Assembly: GCA_964036315.1 (NCBI GenBank)
Contig: OZ038517.1
Coordinates: 18,060,684 to 18,124,683, forward strand
From: Acanthosepion esculentum
Lineage: Eukaryota > Mollusca > Cephalopoda > Sepiida > Sepiidae
Reading direction: 5' to 3'
DNA: 64,000 bases
Position numbers and translations under genes: made by a program. Positions 9,970-21,026 of the stretch are shown piece after piece; the first letter of the stretch is position 1, and each line of letters opens with the position of its first letter. The notes under the pieces are model-generated. The model was not told the DNA's origin and did not search any database. It worked only from the letters and a program-made list of their open reading frames with translations.

Positions 9970-10530
9970 TTATTATTATTATTATTATTATTAATCGTAT
10001 TCATACTCTTCTTCTAATTAATCTTCTTTTTCATCTTCTTAATATTATTTTTCTTCTTTTTCTTCTTCTTCTTCTTATTATTATTATTTTTATTATTAGA
10101 CTGATTATTATTATTATTATTCATCTCATTCTTTTACTTATTCTCCTTCTAATTCTTATTTTTATTATTCTAATTATTCTTCTTTTCATTCTTTGTATTA
10201 TTATTTTAATTCTTCTTCTTCTTCTTTTTATTATTATTATTATTAATCGTATTCATACTCTTCTTTTAATTAATCTTCTTTTTCATCTTCTTCTTAATAT
10301 CATTATTCATCTCTTCTTTTTCTTTTTCTTCTTCTTCTAATTCTTATTATTATTCTTACTCGTCTTTTTCTTATTTTTCTAATTCTTCCTCGTTTTCGAA
10401 ATCTTTTTTCGTTTTTCTTTCTATTATTATTATTATTATTATTATTATTTTTCTTCTTCTTCTTTTTCTTCTTCTTCTTCTTCTTTTTCTTCTTCTTCTT
10501 CTTCTTCTTCTTCTTCTTCTTCTTCTTCTT
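9908..10530. repeat. Compound (TTC)n/(ATT)n tract
   Basis: About 620 bp of TTC and ATT units with larger internal repetition: the block around TAATCGTATTCATACTCTTC occurs at 9992 and 10243. A long low-complexity frame here is not a gene. Confidence 0.9.
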
Positions 10531-10836
10531 TGTTCTTTGATCTAATCTATTGGCGGTTCATGAACGATAACTTAAGATCAAAGAAATTTGAGAAGATATT
10601 TGCATTCTGCATCTTCGACGTAATATTGGAAAATTGCATTGGTAGTTCTCTTACTAATACCCCGGAACTATTTTACGGGTTTCATTGTCAGAAGGCTCAC
10701 CAGGGATATTACTATATCAAACAACAAAGAGGAAGAAGAAGTAGAAGAAGCGGAAGAAGAAGAATTGTCAAGAAAAGAAGAAAGAGATGAAGAATTGAGA
10801 TGTTTGCCGAGACCACCATCATCATCATCGTCATCG

Positions 10837-10840
<4 letters not shown>
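10531..10840. other. Unassigned stretch with a GAA-rich segment
   Basis: 10531-10715 is weakly similar to 9540-9800; 10725-10800 is purine-rich. No supported gene. Confidence 0.4.
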
Positions 10841-10892
<52 letters not shown>

Positions 10893-10981
10893 TTCTTTGA
10901 TATCTGGCGTTTACACATTTATTCCCGGGTCCCGCCCAGGGACCTAAGGCTAGAAATGGCATCATGACACTTTCCACTACA

Positions 10982-11035
<54 letters not shown>

Positions 11036-11548
11036 TACATAGATAAAGCCCTTCGTAAAGTGTAGGCTGTACTTGTCAGAACAATTCTTTGTATCTCTTT
11101 GAGGCATGGACTTCCAGAGATCCCTTCAATCAGCCTACTGTATTTTTTTCCAACCAGTCCAAGGGCTCCAACCACAACAGGGATTGTTGATGTTCCCATG
11201 TGCCACATTTTTGAGATTTCTATTTCAAGGTCCTTGTATTTTGACAGTTTTTCGAATATCTTCAAAGATACATTGCTGTCTGCAGGGACTGCCATATCAA
11301 TTTGTTTGTATAGGCGGTTGGCTTTGATCGTTCTGTCAGTGTGTATTGTGTAGTCCCATAGAATTGTAACAGGTCCTATCTCCGTAAACCCGTCAGGGTG
11401 GTGTTCGTACCAGTTTCTTTCAGTTTCCTTCCCGTAGGAGTTGCAAATTTTCCAGCGCAGTCATGCCGGGTTTTATATTCAGTGGGTGCCAATATCGTGC
11501 AACCTGATACAAGATGATCAATGGTTTCTGGATATTTATCACAGAATC
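10841..11548 (-). pseudogene. RLE LINE family 1 copy 3, UTR split by (AAT)n
   Basis: Tail (ATT)n at 10841-10892, 3' UTR 10893-10982, an (AAT)n block at 10983-11034 where other copies have poly(A), then minus-strand coding ending LRRALSM and TAA at 11037-11035. Upstream coding shows MAVPADSNVSLKIFEKLSKY. A deletion has fused KANR directly to the stretch before MAVPAD, removing the PD catalytic residues, and the start of the zinc knuckle (DKYPETIDHLVSGC) is cut by the next (ATT)n at 11549. Confidence 0.8.
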
Positions 11549-11602
<54 letters not shown>

Positions 11603-12673
11603 CCTTTGATTTCTGTTGTATACACATTTCCTTCCGGGTCCCAACCAGAGATCTAAGGCCAGAAATCGCATCATGAGTTTTTCCACTGATAATTAAAAAA
11701 AAACGAACAAACTTTAGATCACACATTTTACACCGATAAAACCCTTTGTAAGGTGCAGGCTTTATTATTGAGTAAAGCATTTTGTATTGCTTTAAGACAT
11801 GTGCTGCCAGAACCCCCTTCAATGAGTCTATCGGAACCTTTTCTTATCAATCTGATGGCTCGAACTACAACTGGAATTATTGATGTTCTGATGTGCCACA
11901 TTTTTGAGATTTCGATTTCAAGGTTCTTATATTTTGATAGTTTTTTTTTAAAGATCTTCAAAGATACGCTACAGTCTGCAGGGACTGCCATGTCGATAAG
12001 AAGGCACATTTTGTGTTTGCGGTCTCTGATTACGTTGTCTGGGCGATTAGCTTTGATTGTTCTGTCTGTGTGCATTTGAAAGTCCCATAAAATTGTTACA
12101 GGTCGTATCTCTATAACCGGATCTGAGTGATGTTCACACAAGTTTCTTGACCTTTTCTTTGCGTAAAAGCTGCATAATTCCCAATGCAGATATTAGCCCA
12201 CTCTGTCAAGTCGGGTTTTCTATTAAGTGGGTGTCAATACCGCGCAAACTGATAAAAACAGGTTTTAATTGTTTCTCGATAATTATCACAGTATCTGCAT
12301 TTTGGTCTAACATAATTTTTTTAGTATGCGTGCTTGGTAATTTCTAGTTAGCAAGCATTGGTTCTGTACAGCAAGAATACAACCTTTGCTTTCAGTTTTT
12401 AACCCTGCACTACGTAGCGACTGATGGGTACGGGGTTTGTCTACATCAACTTGTTTGGTACGTATAGAGTATTGACCATGAAGAGGTTTATCTTGCCGTC
12501 ATTTCTGCATCTGGTCGGTTGCACTTGCTTTCTTTTTAAAGTATTTTGCATATGCAGTCAGTGTATTATGTCTTACATGCATACCTTCACCATTTGAGAC
12601 TCCATTTTGAACTTGATGCCTGAGTGAATAAAATTTCTTTCATGTTCTTTGGAGCAGATCACCATCCAGTCAT
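11549..12673 (-). pseudogene. RLE LINE family 1 copy 4, longest in the array
   Basis: Tail (ATT)n at 11549-11601, UTR to 11727. Minus strand 12141-11728 keeps an open frame: ILWDFQMHTDRTIKANRPDN, MCLLIDMAVPADCSVSLKIF, LSKYKNLEIEISKMWHI, ending LQRVLSV-stop. Both RPD and LID are present. Further up (12180-12560) lie the diverged knuckle and the HQW(L/S)RSAGLK region. It is the best template here for the family's C-terminal domain, but it lacks the reverse transcriptase. Confidence 0.8.
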
Positions 12674-13121
12674 ATTATTATTATTATTATTATTTAATTT
12701 CCTTTGATTTCTGGTGTGTATACATTTCGTTCCGGGTCCCGCCCAGAAACCTAAGTTTAGAAATGGCGTCATAACATTTTTCACTGACACAAAATAAAAC
12801 ATTTACGTAGATAAAGCCTTTCGTAAGGTGTGTTCTGTACTCGTGAGAACAACTTTTTGTATTTCTTTAAGGCATGGGCTACCGGGAATGCCTTCAATTA
12901 GTCTACTGTAGTCTTTTCCAACCAATCCGAGGGCTCCAACTACAATGTTCCCATGTGCCACATTTTTGAGATTTCTATTTCAAAGTTCTTGTATTTTGAC
13001 AGTTTTTTTGAATATTTTCAAAGACACATTGCAGTCTTCAGGGACTGCCATATCAATAAGGAGGCACTTATTTTGTTTGTGGTTTCTAATAACGATGTCT
13101 GGGCGGGTGGCTTTGATTGTT
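12674..13121 (-). pseudogene. RLE LINE family 1 copy 5
   Basis: Tail (ATT)n 12674-12695, UTR to 12790, coding to 13121 with decayed FLNIFKDTL-type complement wording; cut at its 5' side by a short (ATT)n at 13122. Confidence 0.75.
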
Positions 13122-13672
13122 TTATTATTATTTTTTTTATTTCCGTTGATATCTGGCGTTTACACATTTCTTTCCGGGTCCCGCCCAGGGACCTAAGGTT
13201 AGAAATGGCATCATGACACTTACCACTGAAAAAAAAAAAAAAAAAAAAAATAATTACATAGATAAAGCCCTTCGTAAAGTGTGGGCTGTACTTGTTAGAA
13301 CAATTTTTTTTATCTCTTTGAGGTATGGACTTCCAGGGATCCCTTCAATTAGTCTACTGGAATCTTTTCCAATCAATCCGAGGGCTCCAACTACAACAAG
13401 GATTGTTGATGTTCCCATGTGCCACATTTTTGAGATTTCTATTTCAAGGTCCTTGTATTTTGACAGTTTTTCGAATATCTTCAAAGATACATTGCAGTCT
13501 TCAGGGACTGCCATATCAATAAGGAGGCATTTTTTTGTTTGTGATCTTTAATAACAATGTCTGGGCGGTTGGCTTTGATTGTTCTGTCTGTGTGTATTGT
13601 GAATCCCATAAAAATCTTACAGGTCCTATCTCCGTAACCGGGTCAGGGTGGTGTTCGTACCAATTTCTTTCA
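13122..13672 (-). pseudogene. RLE LINE family 1 copy 6
   Basis: Short (ATT)n then UTR with a 20-bp poly(A) at 13229-13250. Minus strand 13514-13254 reads MAVPEDCNVSLKIFEKLSKY, MGTSTILVVVGALGLIGKD and LRRALSM-stop. A frameshift separates it from the RPD box near 13560. Confidence 0.8.
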
Positions 13673-14221
13673 GTTCAGAAATGGCATCATGACATATTCC
13701 ACTGAGCATTTAAAAAATAAAATTTAAAAAATCACACATATTTTACATACATAAATCCCTTCGTAAGGTATGAGCTGTACTAGTGAGAATATTTCTTGAA
13801 GGTATAGGCTACCAGAATCCATTCAAGGGATCTATTAGAACATTTTCCAATAAAGCCGCAGGGCCCTAACCACAACTGGAATTATTGAAGCCACATTTTT
13901 AAAAATCTCCACTTCAAGATCATTGCATTTCGATAGATATTTTTGTCGATCTTCAAAGTTACATAGTCGTCTGCAGGTACGGCCTTATCAATAAGAAAAC
14001 ACTACGTTTTTGTGGGGTTTGATAACTATGTCTGGGCGATTAGATTTGACTATCCCGTCTGTGTGTATTGTAATGTCCCGTAAAATCGTTACAGGCCCCG
14101 GTCTGTAACTGGACCTGGGTTATGTTGATACCAATTTCTTGAAGTTTCCATCCCGTGAAGGTTGCATGATTTCCAGTGCCCATCTTGTCATGAGCTGATT
14201 GGCATTTATTTTTATAGCACA
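13673..14221 (-). pseudogene. RLE LINE family 1 copy 7, diverged
   Basis: Starts with a decayed 3' UTR at 13673 (AAATGGCATCATGACA) without a clear (ATT)n. The minus strand retains scraps of RPD, AVPAD and the upstream domain; many indels. Confidence 0.6.
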
Positions 14222-14384
14222 TCCCTTAGTATATGGGATCTTCCTCGTAGGGCGGTCTTCTGGGCAACTTGCATGTTGATGTTACCTGAGACATTGTTAG
14301 TACAATTGTCCATTCCTTTCTCACGCGGCCCAGTGCTCCGATTACTATTGGTAGTCTCAGTCTTCATTCCCCACATCTTGTTAA
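14222..14384 (-). pseudogene. RLE LINE family 2 fragment
   Basis: Coding complement shared with 14478-14670 and 43881-44440 (GGGCAACTTGCATGTTGATG on the plus strand). It is cut by a short (ATT)n at 14384. Confidence 0.6.
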
Positions 14385-14795
14385 TTATTATTATTATTGT
14401 TTGTGTGTTATGTTTCCTGCTATGTATCCTGCAGAGCCGGGTCCAAACTAGGGTCCTTACACCCTATAGCGGAATTTTCATTTAATTGATAGCACTTCTC
14501 TTAGTATATGGGATCTTCCTAGCAGGGCGATCTTCTGGGCAACTTGCATGTTGATGTTAACAGGGACACTGTTAGTAAAAGTGTCAATTGCTTTTCTCAC
14601 GAGGTCCAGTGCCCCGATTACTACTGGTACAGTCTCAGTCTTTATTCCCCATGATGATTTTAATCTGCAGGTCATTGTATTTGGACAATTTCGCGATAAT
14701 TTTCATGAAGGTGTTTCTCTAAGATGGTACTACAATATCAATACGCATATACTCCCTGAATTTCTTGTCTTTTATGATAATATCAGGTCAGTTAG

Positions 14796-14801
<6 letters not shown>
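14384..14801 (-). pseudogene. RLE LINE family 2 copy
   Basis: Short (ATT)n, then a distinct 3' UTR (TGTTATGTTTCCTGCTATGT and GAGCCGGGTCC), then minus coding IKTETVPVVIGALDLVRKAI, MQVAQKIALLGRSHILREVL, SIK-stop. Same domain end as family 1 but a different UTR, so a separate lineage. Its 5' end abuts (ATT)n at 14802. Confidence 0.75.
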
Positions 14802-14849
<48 letters not shown>

Positions 14850-15139
14850 TACTTTGATATCTGGCGTTTACACATTTCTTTCCGGGTCCCGCCCAGGGAT
14901 CTAAGGTTAGAAATGGCATCATGACACTTTCCACTGCAAAAAAAAAAATTACATAGATAAAGCCCTTCGTAAAGTGTGGGCTGTACTTGTCAGAACAATT
15001 TTTTGTATCTCTTTGAGGCATGGACTTCCAGGGATCCCTTCAATCAGCCTACTGGAATCTTTTCCAACCAGTCCAAGGGCTCCAACTACAACAGGAATTG
15101 TTGATGTTCCCATGTGCCACATTTTTGAGATTTCTATTT
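14802..15139 (-). pseudogene. RLE LINE family 1 copy 8
   Basis: Tail (ATT)n 14802-14850, intact 3' UTR, then coding for WHMGTSTIPVVVGALGLVGK and LRRALSM-stop. Truncated after about 60 codons at an (ATT)n that begins at 15140. Confidence 0.8.
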
Positions 15140-15140
15140 C

Positions 15141-15177
<37 letters not shown>

Positions 15178-15197
15178 GCTATTATTATTATTATTAC
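15140..15197. repeat. (ATT)n microsatellite
   Basis: Ends the LINE array; one GCT interruption. Confidence 0.95.
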
Positions 15198-15997
15198 ACG
15201 TACAAAGAGAGACGAAGAGCGAGGCTTTATTATCTTGGCAGTCATGAATTATCATTTAAGCAAAGAGAATTATGGGTAGATATATATAGTAGTAGTTGCA
15301 ATGATGATAATTTTTTGAATCGTCTGCTATTGTCTTTCGATTCGTTCATCATCACAATTGTTTCTCCGTCCTTAAAAGAAAATAGATAGGAACAGAGACT
15401 GGTCGGTGGTTAGAGCTGCCGCAATACTATGAAGTACAATGATGATTATAATGTTCGACCAACCATGAGCGAAAATAGTAGAATTAATATTAATAATAAT
15501 AGTAATGATTACACATCAAGATTTTTCCTTACTATTTTAGTTGTTGTTATTATTACTTTAATTACTGACCACCGACAATCCCTTTCTTCCTCATTTGCAA
15601 TGCAATCCTATAGTAAAATCATTAACAATGTATTTACATTATACATATATTAGCCCTATTCTCTCACTAATGCTTTCATTCATTCCTGACCCCTGACAAT
15701 CCCTTTCTTCCTGAATCTCAATGTATTCCTACGGGTAAACCTTTAGTTCAAAATTTTTTTGTGCAGTAATAAATAAAGGAGGATATTTTGACGAGAGAAA
15801 AACATAATAACAAAATGCTTTTTTTCTTTTTGTCCTAATAAAATTAATATCTCACTTTTTTTAACGATGTATATTATTTATTATTTTTTTAACGATGCAT
15901 ATTATTTATTATTTTTCTCTTATTTAAAGTACATAACAACTACATTTTCAGCCAATGTAAAAAATTACCAGCGTTGGCCTCAAACCTTTGAACTGTA

Positions 15998-15998
<1 letters not shown>
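15198..15998. other. Unassigned AT-rich stretch
   Basis: Contains two similar 60-bp segments (around 15560 and 15680, both with GACAATCCCTTTCTTCCT) and a short duplicated block at 15868-15915. No gene seen. Confidence 0.4.

Positions 15999-16075
<77 letters not shown>
15999..16075. repeat. (TA)n array
   Basis: About 38 TA units, left border of a family E repeat. Confidence 0.98.
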
Positions 16076-16080
<5 letters not shown>

Positions 16081-16198
16081 TTTAAGGTGTGTGATATGTT
16101 TTATTTATGGGATAAAGTGCTCAATATAAGAGAAGGGGATAATTAAATATAAAAGTGAACATTGAAGTCAGCACTCAGAGGTGACAGGCTAGACGCAA
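16076..16198 (+). repeat. Family E repeat, copy 1
   Basis: Shared with 17915-18030, 21891-22014 and 36205-36350 (minus). All copies contain GATAAAGTGCTCAATAT or its decayed form, and all lie directly beside (TA)n. Function unknown; see the (TA)n-bounded family finding. Confidence 0.7.
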
Positions 16199-16232
16199 TT
16201 GTCAGGCCGCCATATATACACATACATACATC

Positions 16233-16238
<6 letters not shown>

Positions 16239-16294
<56 letters not shown>
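16239..16294. repeat. (TA)n array
   Basis: About 28 TA units. Confidence 0.98.
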
Positions 16295-16297
<3 letters not shown>

Positions 16298-16436
16298 GAA
16301 ATGGACAAAGTCCGACAATTATTTTTAAGACATTTTTATGTTATACATTCTTTTTATAGACACAAATATTTAAGTAAATGCTCTGTTTTATAATAAAAAT
16401 ATCTTAAAAATAATTGTCGGACTTTGTCCATTTCAT
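16295..16436. repeat. Inverted repeat made of SINE B tail sequence
   Basis: ATGAAATGGACAAAGTCCGA at 16298 is mirrored by its complement at 16414-16433, with arms of about 40 bp and a loop of about 65 bp. The right arm runs into SINE B copy 1. Confidence 0.8.
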
Positions 16437-16769
16437 AGTGTGACGTCATTTGTTTACATTTGGATACGCCATGAGCAGATATGAATGTACGTGAGAGATT
16501 CATGGAACATTTTCATGAAAATTTTAAGGACAGTAAAATCGACTTTGCTAACCGAACGTTCCTCTGTGGCCGAAATGGTTAAAGCACGTCAGGCTATATG
16601 ATGGTTCCGTATAGGATACAGGTTCGATTCCTGTCTGAGGATGAATATTTTCTATGACAATTTTTCGGACATTCAGGCCGGTAAATGTTGTTTATACTGT
16701 TTATTATAAACAGAGCATTTACTTAAATATTTGTATCTATAAAAAGAGTGTATAAGCATAAAAATATCT

Positions 16770-16775
<6 letters not shown>
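16405..16775 (+). mobile_element. SINE family B, copy 1 (tRNA-derived)
   Basis: Core 16565-16645 reads as a class II tRNA: CCTCTGTGGCCGAAATGGTT (A box), then GGTTCGATTCC (B box), with a long variable region, Ser- or Leu-like. The head carries a perfect TGACGTCA at 16441-16448 beside GTTTACA. The tail has TTTATTATAAACAGAGCATT and ends in (TA)n. Confidence 0.85.

Positions 16776-16776
<1 letters not shown>

Positions 16777-16828
<52 letters not shown>
16777..16828. repeat. (TA)n array
   Basis: About 26 TA units between SINE B and a LINE end. Confidence 0.98.
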
Positions 16829-16829
<1 letters not shown>

Positions 16830-16837
16830 CTCATGGT

Positions 16838-17305
16838 CTACTGAGCTATTGTAATCTCGGCCCTCCTTTACGCCTGTGAGACTTGGTTACCCTACCGAAG
16901 AGACATCCGCAAACTAGAAAGATTCCCAACAAATGAAACATCGTCGAATCCTGCGGAACACGTGACAGGACCGGATCACAAACAACGAAGTTCTCTTCCG
17001 CGCAGAGATGGAAAGCCTAGGAAGCACTGTGACTGGCCACCGACTTTGATGGACCGTATGCCAAACTCACCGCCGACTTGCCCGGATTGCCAGACACCCG
17101 TCTACCCAAACGAATCCTCTTTTCAGAATTCGCAAAAGACCATGTGGAGCCCCACACCAGAAGACAAATAGAAGAGAGGCAAAGAGCCCAAAGAAAAACC
17201 AGAACTCTCCATCTCCTGAACCCTCCTACCTTCCCGTGTGGTGCCTACGGACATCTCTTCAGATCCAACATAGAATTCAATTCACACAGAAGGGTATATC
17301 GATGA
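16838..17305 (+). pseudogene. LINE ORF2 C-terminus with terminal zinc-finger relic
   Basis: Reads ALLYACETWLPYRRDIRKLE, then, across frameshifts, MESLGSTVTGHR-like and RMPNSPP wording, and ends in FPCGAYGHLFRSNIEFNSHR followed by a stop. The LLYACETW...KLE block and the C2H2-type finger at the very end are typical of a group of invertebrate LINEs whose second ORF ends in a zinc finger. Here one finger Cys is Tyr and the last His is Tyr, so even the finger is decayed. Confidence 0.7.
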
Positions 17306-17340
17306 GCGCCCCAACAATCGGCAACGAGTTACGTCAACAA

Positions 17341-17341
<1 letters not shown>

Positions 17342-17423
<82 letters not shown>

Positions 17424-17443
17424 TAGATAGATATAGATATATT
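17342..17443. repeat. (TA)n array with short (ATAG)n end
   Basis: About 40 TA units followed by ATAG units. Confidence 0.98.
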
Positions 17444-17583
17444 TCTCGGACATTCAGGCCAGTAAATGTTGTTAATACTGTTTATTATAAACAGAGAACA
17501 TACTTAAATATTTGTATCTATAAAAAGAACGTATAAACATAAAAATGTCTTAAATAAAATTGTTGGACTTTGTCCATTTCATA
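17444..17583 (+). mobile_element. SINE B tail fragment
   Basis: CTCGGACATTCAGGCCAGTA to the TTTCATAA end; the tRNA part is missing. Followed by (TA)n, then the reverse arm at 17612. Confidence 0.75.
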
Positions 17584-17611
17584 ATATATATATATATATA
17601 TATATATATAA
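17584..17611. repeat. (TA)n array at the centre of an inverted repeat
   Basis: GTCCATTTCATAA stands left of it and ATGAAATGGAC right of it, so the TA run is the middle of a palindrome. Confidence 0.9.
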
Positions 17612-17850
17612 TGAAATGGACCATGTCCGACAATTATTTTAAACAATTATTTTAAAAAGAATGTATAAACATGAAAGTGTCTTAAAATAATTGTCGGACT
17701 TTGTCCATTTCATAATGTGTGACGTCATTTGTTTACATTTGGATACCCATGAGCAGATATAAATGTACGTGAGAGATTCATGGAAGATTGTAGTTTAAAG
17801 GCAGTAAATTTGACCTTGCTAACCGAACGATCCTCTGTGGCTCAATCGGT

Positions 17851-17851
<1 letters not shown>
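17612..17851 (+). mobile_element. SINE B copy 3, cut inside the tRNA A box
   Basis: Tail arm, then head with TGACGTCA at 17720-17727, then CCTCTGTGGCTCAATCGGTT, where (TA)n replaces the rest. Confidence 0.8.

Positions 17852-17914
<63 letters not shown>
17852..17914. repeat. (TA)n array
   Basis: About 31 TA units. Confidence 0.98.
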
Positions 17915-17916
<2 letters not shown>

Positions 17917-18030
17917 GATATTAGACATATAGTTCTATATTTATGGGCAAAAGTGCTCAATATCAAGGGTAGAACGTATATAAATATAAAAATGGACATT
18001 GAGATCAACACTGAACAGTCTGTTTCATGC
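17915..18030 (+). repeat. Family E repeat, copy 2
   Basis: Carries GTGCTCAATATCAAGG and the trailing AATGGACATTGAGATCAACA block of the family; directly follows (TA)n. Confidence 0.6.
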
Positions 18031-18210
18031 GTGTTGTTTCGGTTCGACTATTTATATATGCTGGTCAGCCTTGCCTAATGGTTAGCAAGATCTATTGCAT
18101 TATCCTAACGGATATGGGATAGGTTAATTATTAGAATAATAGAACAGACCTTGCTACACATAATGCACCATTATCCAGCATATATAAATAGTCGAGCCAA
18201 AATATAACAC
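18031..18210. mobile_element. Foldback/MITE-like element, about 180 bp
   Basis: TCGACTATTTATATATGCTG at 18044 is mirrored at 18176-18196, with looser matching to GTGTT / AACAC at the outer ends. The interior includes CCTTGCCTAATGGTTAGCA, which looks like a tRNA A box. No clear target duplication. Confidence 0.55.
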
Positions 18211-18659
18211 ATGGCTCGAAAATTGCGTTCAAGCAGAAAACAGACTGTCGCCGTTCGCTGTTGCCCTCAGTGTCAACTTTTAACCATCTCCACTCATTAT
18301 CGGGAACGTTTATATTTTAGTGCCATAAAGAAAATTCATCCTAGCATTTTTTTTTGGTCGGGGGGTGGAGACACTTAAGTGAATATGTCCTAATGAGGCT
18401 AATAAATTCATTACCCGATGATAGGAATGTTATGAGTAATGTTCCTGATAAGGAATATCAGTCCGACCCCTTAACCGCAAAACAATAAAACATTATGAAC
18501 TTTGGATAATTTCGCCACGAATTTGATCCAGATGTTCAGCTACGCAAAATGGGAAAAAAATACATTAAAAATTAAGCAGACGGAATAGACATAAAAATCT
18601 ATGTAAATAAAACAATATTTGCTGCTAAAATATACGCTATAGAATAATAATAATAATAA
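18211..18659. other. Unassigned stretch
   Basis: Nothing recognisable beyond a short imperfect inverted repeat near 18395-18455. Confidence 0.4.
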
Positions 18660-18685
18660 TATATATATATATATATATATATATT
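18660..18685. repeat. (TA)n array
   Basis: About 13 TA units. Confidence 0.95.
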
Positions 18686-18689
18686 TATC

Positions 18690-19100
18690 ATACATTATGA
18701 AATGGATAAAGTCCGACAATTATTTTAAGACATTTTTATGTTTATACATTCTTTTTATACATACAAATATTTAAGTAAATGCTCTGTTTATAATAAACAG
18801 TATTAAACAACATTTACCTGCCTGAATGTCCGAGAAATTTTCATAAAAAGTATTAGTCCTCCGACAGGAATCGAACCCGTATCCGATACGTATCATATAG
18901 CCAAACGTGCTTTTACTGATTGGGCCACAGAGGAACCTTCGGTTTGCAAGGTCTATTTTACTGCCTTTAAACTACAATCTTCCATGAATCTCTCACGTAC
19001 ATTCATATCTGCTCATGGCGTATCCAAATGTAAACAAATGACGTCACACATTATGAAATGGACAAAGTCCGACAATTATTTTTAATACATTTATTATAAA
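18690..19100 (-). mobile_element. SINE B copy 4, complete
   Basis: tRNA-like core at 18857-18945 (minus): B box complement GGAATCGAACC at 18881, A box region at 18915-18940. CRE palindrome TGACGTCA at 19039-19046. Both tail-like ends (ATGAAATGGA...GTCCGACAATTA) are present. Confidence 0.85.
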
Positions 19101-19128
19101 CAGAGCATTAAACAAGAGCCAAGTCTAA

Positions 19129-19543
19129 AATGAATATCACATGTAAGTCGAAGAGAAAATAAATGTTGGCTTTCCCCACTCCTTCAAACAAAAGGTTAGG
19201 AAGGAAACCGCCATCAATGGTGGAAAGAACGGTAACAGTTACTAGAGTGGAAAAAAAAAACTATGTGGATATAAAGTGGGGGATCTATAGTATGTTACAA
19301 TTAATATATAAACTGATCCCTCACTTTTTGACCACGTTAGTTTCTCCATATTGTGGATATGCGGCACAGAACCACAAACAGAGAACTGTGTAAAATAATT
19401 AAAAAAACACTCTTGGGGACTTTCAATATCAACAGCAACTAAAATGGATATCACATGTAAGTCGAATAGAAAAAAAATGACAAAATCAAGATGTTGGCAT
19501 TCCCCACCACTTCAAACAAAAAGTTAGGAAGGAAACCCCATCA
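19129..19543. repeat. Direct repeat pair and family K block
   Basis: ATCACATGTAAGTCGAA to GGTTAGGAAGGAAACC is present at 19135-19215 and again at 19449-19535. The part between (19262-19400, GTGGATATAAAGTGGGGGAT) recurs at 53330-53430. Unknown element. Confidence 0.6.
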
Positions 19544-19546
19544 GAA

Positions 19547-19790
19547 CGTATGTGTATATATGTGCGTCCCTTTATCAATGTATGTGTATATATATGCGTG
19601 TCTTTATCAACGTATGCGTGTATATGTGCCTGTCTTTATCAATGTATGTGTATATATGTGCGTGTCTTTATCAACGTAAGTGTATATATGTGCCTGTCTT
19701 TATCAAGGTATGTGTGTATATGTGCCTGTCTTTGTCAACGTATGTGTGTATATGTGCCTGTCTTTATCAACGTATGTGTGTAATATCGCT
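19547..19790. repeat. Minisatellite, about 32-bp unit, 7 copies
   Basis: Units around TGTCTTTATCAACGTATGTG repeat seven times with variable TA length. The apparent peptide repeats in several frames are by-products. 19791-20040 shows nothing further. Confidence 0.9.
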
Positions 19791-20040
19791 TATATGTGCC
19801 TTTCATTGTATGTATATGTTTTGTGGGGGCGTTGTTTTGTTTTTTTAAGGGCCGTGGGCATATTTCCTATCTCGTCACTTTTTTGCGTGTATATATCAAA
19901 ATATGTCTGCGTGTTTGTGTATTATAATCTGATTGCGTGTGTATTATCTTTTGCAAGATTTCACTCTCCGTAACACATATCGTCCATTCAAATGTATCTA
20001 AGTTGTAACGAAGTTTAGAGCAGCATTAGATCTAAACGTT

Positions 20041-20456
20041 TATTCCAACTTAATATCAATAAAAACGAAATAATTAAAAAAAACATATGCAATTTTCCTG
20101 TTTCTTCTTTAAATGATTTTATAATTTTAAACTTAATATAGTTTAAATTTAAAATTGGTAATTTTGAATTTTATAGCATATTTTAATATTTATTAGTTAG
20201 GATAAATTCTATTTTAGTCTAACCCAACCTTAAAGCATTAAATAATTATAATAACCAAAGTTTGTTGTCAAGTTTTTTTAATTCTCGTAGACTTGTATTT
20301 TGATTGGTCATTCTAGCTTATGTAACAGCGTGTCCCTTAGCGAGGGGTGTTTGATTGATTTTAACCTTGTAAAACCCTCTATTCAACACCATCACTTGAT
20401 TAGACACCAGAAGTGTTGAAATAAAATGGCTATTTTGATAGTGATTTTATAACATT

Positions 20457-20458
<2 letters not shown>
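20041..20458 (+). repeat. Family F repeat, copy 1, long form
   Basis: Inverted relative to 63550-64000, which it matches along about 420 bp. At 20394-20422 it reads CACTTGATTAGACACCAGAA then GTGTTGAAAT, the hairpin with GAAA discussed in the findings. Ends at (TA)n. Confidence 0.75.

Positions 20459-20505
<47 letters not shown>
20459..20505. repeat. (TA)n array
   Basis: About 23 TA units. Confidence 0.98.
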
Positions 20506-20508
<3 letters not shown>

Positions 20509-20519
20509 CATTAACATAT

Positions 20520-21000
20520 ATATAGAGGAATCCCATCGATTGAGGCGTTTTCGATTAGTGCGTTAAAATTTTTATATACCTAAATTCGATTAGTATAAAC
20601 ACAGTACTCGATTAATACGGTAAACCATTAATCAGTTTAACCAAAGTAATTGAAAACTGTTTTTGTATAGTTACCGATTAATTAAAAATTTTAAAACGGA
20701 AAATGGGAAACTAATTTTTGTCAAGTATTGCGTTATCTAAATAATATCAAATAGAGTTTTAAAATGGACGGTAAAGAATAGATAAATTTTATACTATAAG
20801 ACGATCATAAAAATATATATTTAAATATCTGTCTGGATAAAAAAAAAAATTTGGAATATTTTTATTTTGAATTTCATTAAAAGGAAATTTCTGATTTTTG
20901 TAAAAGAAAATGGACGATTTAATTAGATACGCAAATTTACATTTATTAAAAAAAATATCGAAATATAAAAGATGTCTGCATTTACTATAGAAAGATTATA
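20520..21000. other. AT-rich stretch, possibly a transposon end
   Basis: 20530-20640 repeats CGATTAGTGCG / CGATTAATACGG several times, wording reminiscent of pogo-type subterminal repeats. No transposase frame is attached. Confidence 0.3.
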
Positions 21001-21026
21001 AATAAAATGTCCAGGTTAAAATACTA

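Noticed and set aside
16565..16650. Functional tRNA gene
   Set aside because: Same tRNA-like core occurs in many copies with a shared body and tail, so it is a SINE; the acceptor ends do not pair properly.
19550..19973. Cys-rich repeat protein
   Set aside because: By-product of the 32-bp minisatellite, open in several frames at once.
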